From the NCBI GenBank assembly GCA_024641965.1, contig JAHECC010000022.1:1-33731 (forward strand): a DNA stretch of 33,731 nucleotides. Direction: 5' to 3'. The notes under the pieces were generated by a model. The model had not been told where the DNA came from. It was given only the letters and a program-made list of their open reading frames with translations, and did not search any database. Shown here piece by piece: positions 33,560 to 33,731 of this stretch; within the stretch, counting starts at the first letter, position 1; every line of letters starts with the position of its first letter. The position numbers and the translations under genes are program-made. Source of the DNA: Rubrivivax sp. Lineage in GTDB: Bacteria > Pseudomonadota > Gammaproteobacteria > Burkholderiales > Burkholderiaceae_C.

Positions 33560-33731
33560 ATGACAACATCGACAGTCCATGCGCTAGCCAAGGTGCCGCG
33601 CGACAAGGGCGACGACTACACCCTGGCCATGGCGCAGCGCCGACGCGAGTTCGTTCGCCAGCAGACCGGGGTCGAGTTGGCGCATGTCGGCAGCTTCTCG
33701 ATCGACCCGGCCACGCTGCCGGGCAACGTCG
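33560..33731 (+). CDS. probable hydroxymethylglutaryl-CoA reductase, N-terminal part (runs off the window)
   Basis: An open frame from ATG 33560, with AAGGTG about five bases upstream, continues to the window end without a stop codon (57 residues). The segment AQRRREFVRQQTGVELAHVG followed by SFSIDPATLPGNV resembles the start of bacterial HMG-CoA reductases, where the next residues are usually ENFIGVAQVP. The catalytic part lies outside the window, so the call rests on this short match. If right, it would reduce HMG-CoA to mevalonate or work in reverse. It lies 14 bases after the CoA-transferase gene in the same operon. Confidence 0.55.
   Translation, partial: MTTSTVHALAKVPRDKGDDYTLAMAQRRREFVRQQTGVELAHVGSFSIDPATLPGNV

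Overview
The window is GC-rich, densely coded chromosome, most likely from a betaproteobacterium of the order Burkholderiales (Rubrivivax/Leptothrix/Methylibium-like). The basis is the 2-oxoglutarate dehydrogenase operon followed by zapE, the divergent rluD/bamD pair, the etfBA plus acyl-CoA dehydrogenase block, and a phasin with a wax ester synthase. I assigned this by recognising families and gene order, not by a database search.

Left part (1-20008), mostly conserved core genes. rluD (cut by the window edge) diverges from bamD. Next come a DinG-type helicase coupled to a small DUF465/YdcH protein, and a divergent PP2C phosphatase. A long minus-strand run follows, in transcription order: odhA (sucA), odhB (sucB), a small SHOCT-PspC membrane protein, lpdA, zapE and a secreted coiled-coil protein. 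Further right, also on the minus strand, are an MscS channel, a nitronate monooxygenase-like flavoprotein, an acyl-CoA dehydrogenase, etfA, etfB, a UMF1-type MFS transporter and tRNA-Leu(UAA).

Junction (20050-20614). Next to intact tRNA-Leu lies only the 3' part of a tRNA-Cys gene, cut in its anticodon arm. AT-rich sequence with repeated GCTACCAA(A)TT motifs follows, then a remnant of an IS3-family transposase. This looks like the scar or end of an element integrated into tRNA-Cys. An intact tRNA-Cys must exist elsewhere.

Right part (20615-33731), accessory metabolism. A MalT-like LuxR regulator (minus) diverges from a tightly packed plus-strand operon. It encodes a complete Liv-type ABC importer (binding protein, two permeases, two ATPases), a wax ester synthase/diacylglycerol acyltransferase, a phasin, an alpha/beta hydrolase, a long acetyl-CoA hydrolase/CoA-transferase family protein, and the start of a probable HMG-CoA reductase cut by the window edge. 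Several neighbours overlap by a few bases. I read this as a module linking uptake of an unknown carbon compound to acyl-CoA handling and storage-lipid or polyester granules; the substrate cannot be read from sequence. It is the most interesting part of the window, together with the tRNA junction that may mark how it arrived.
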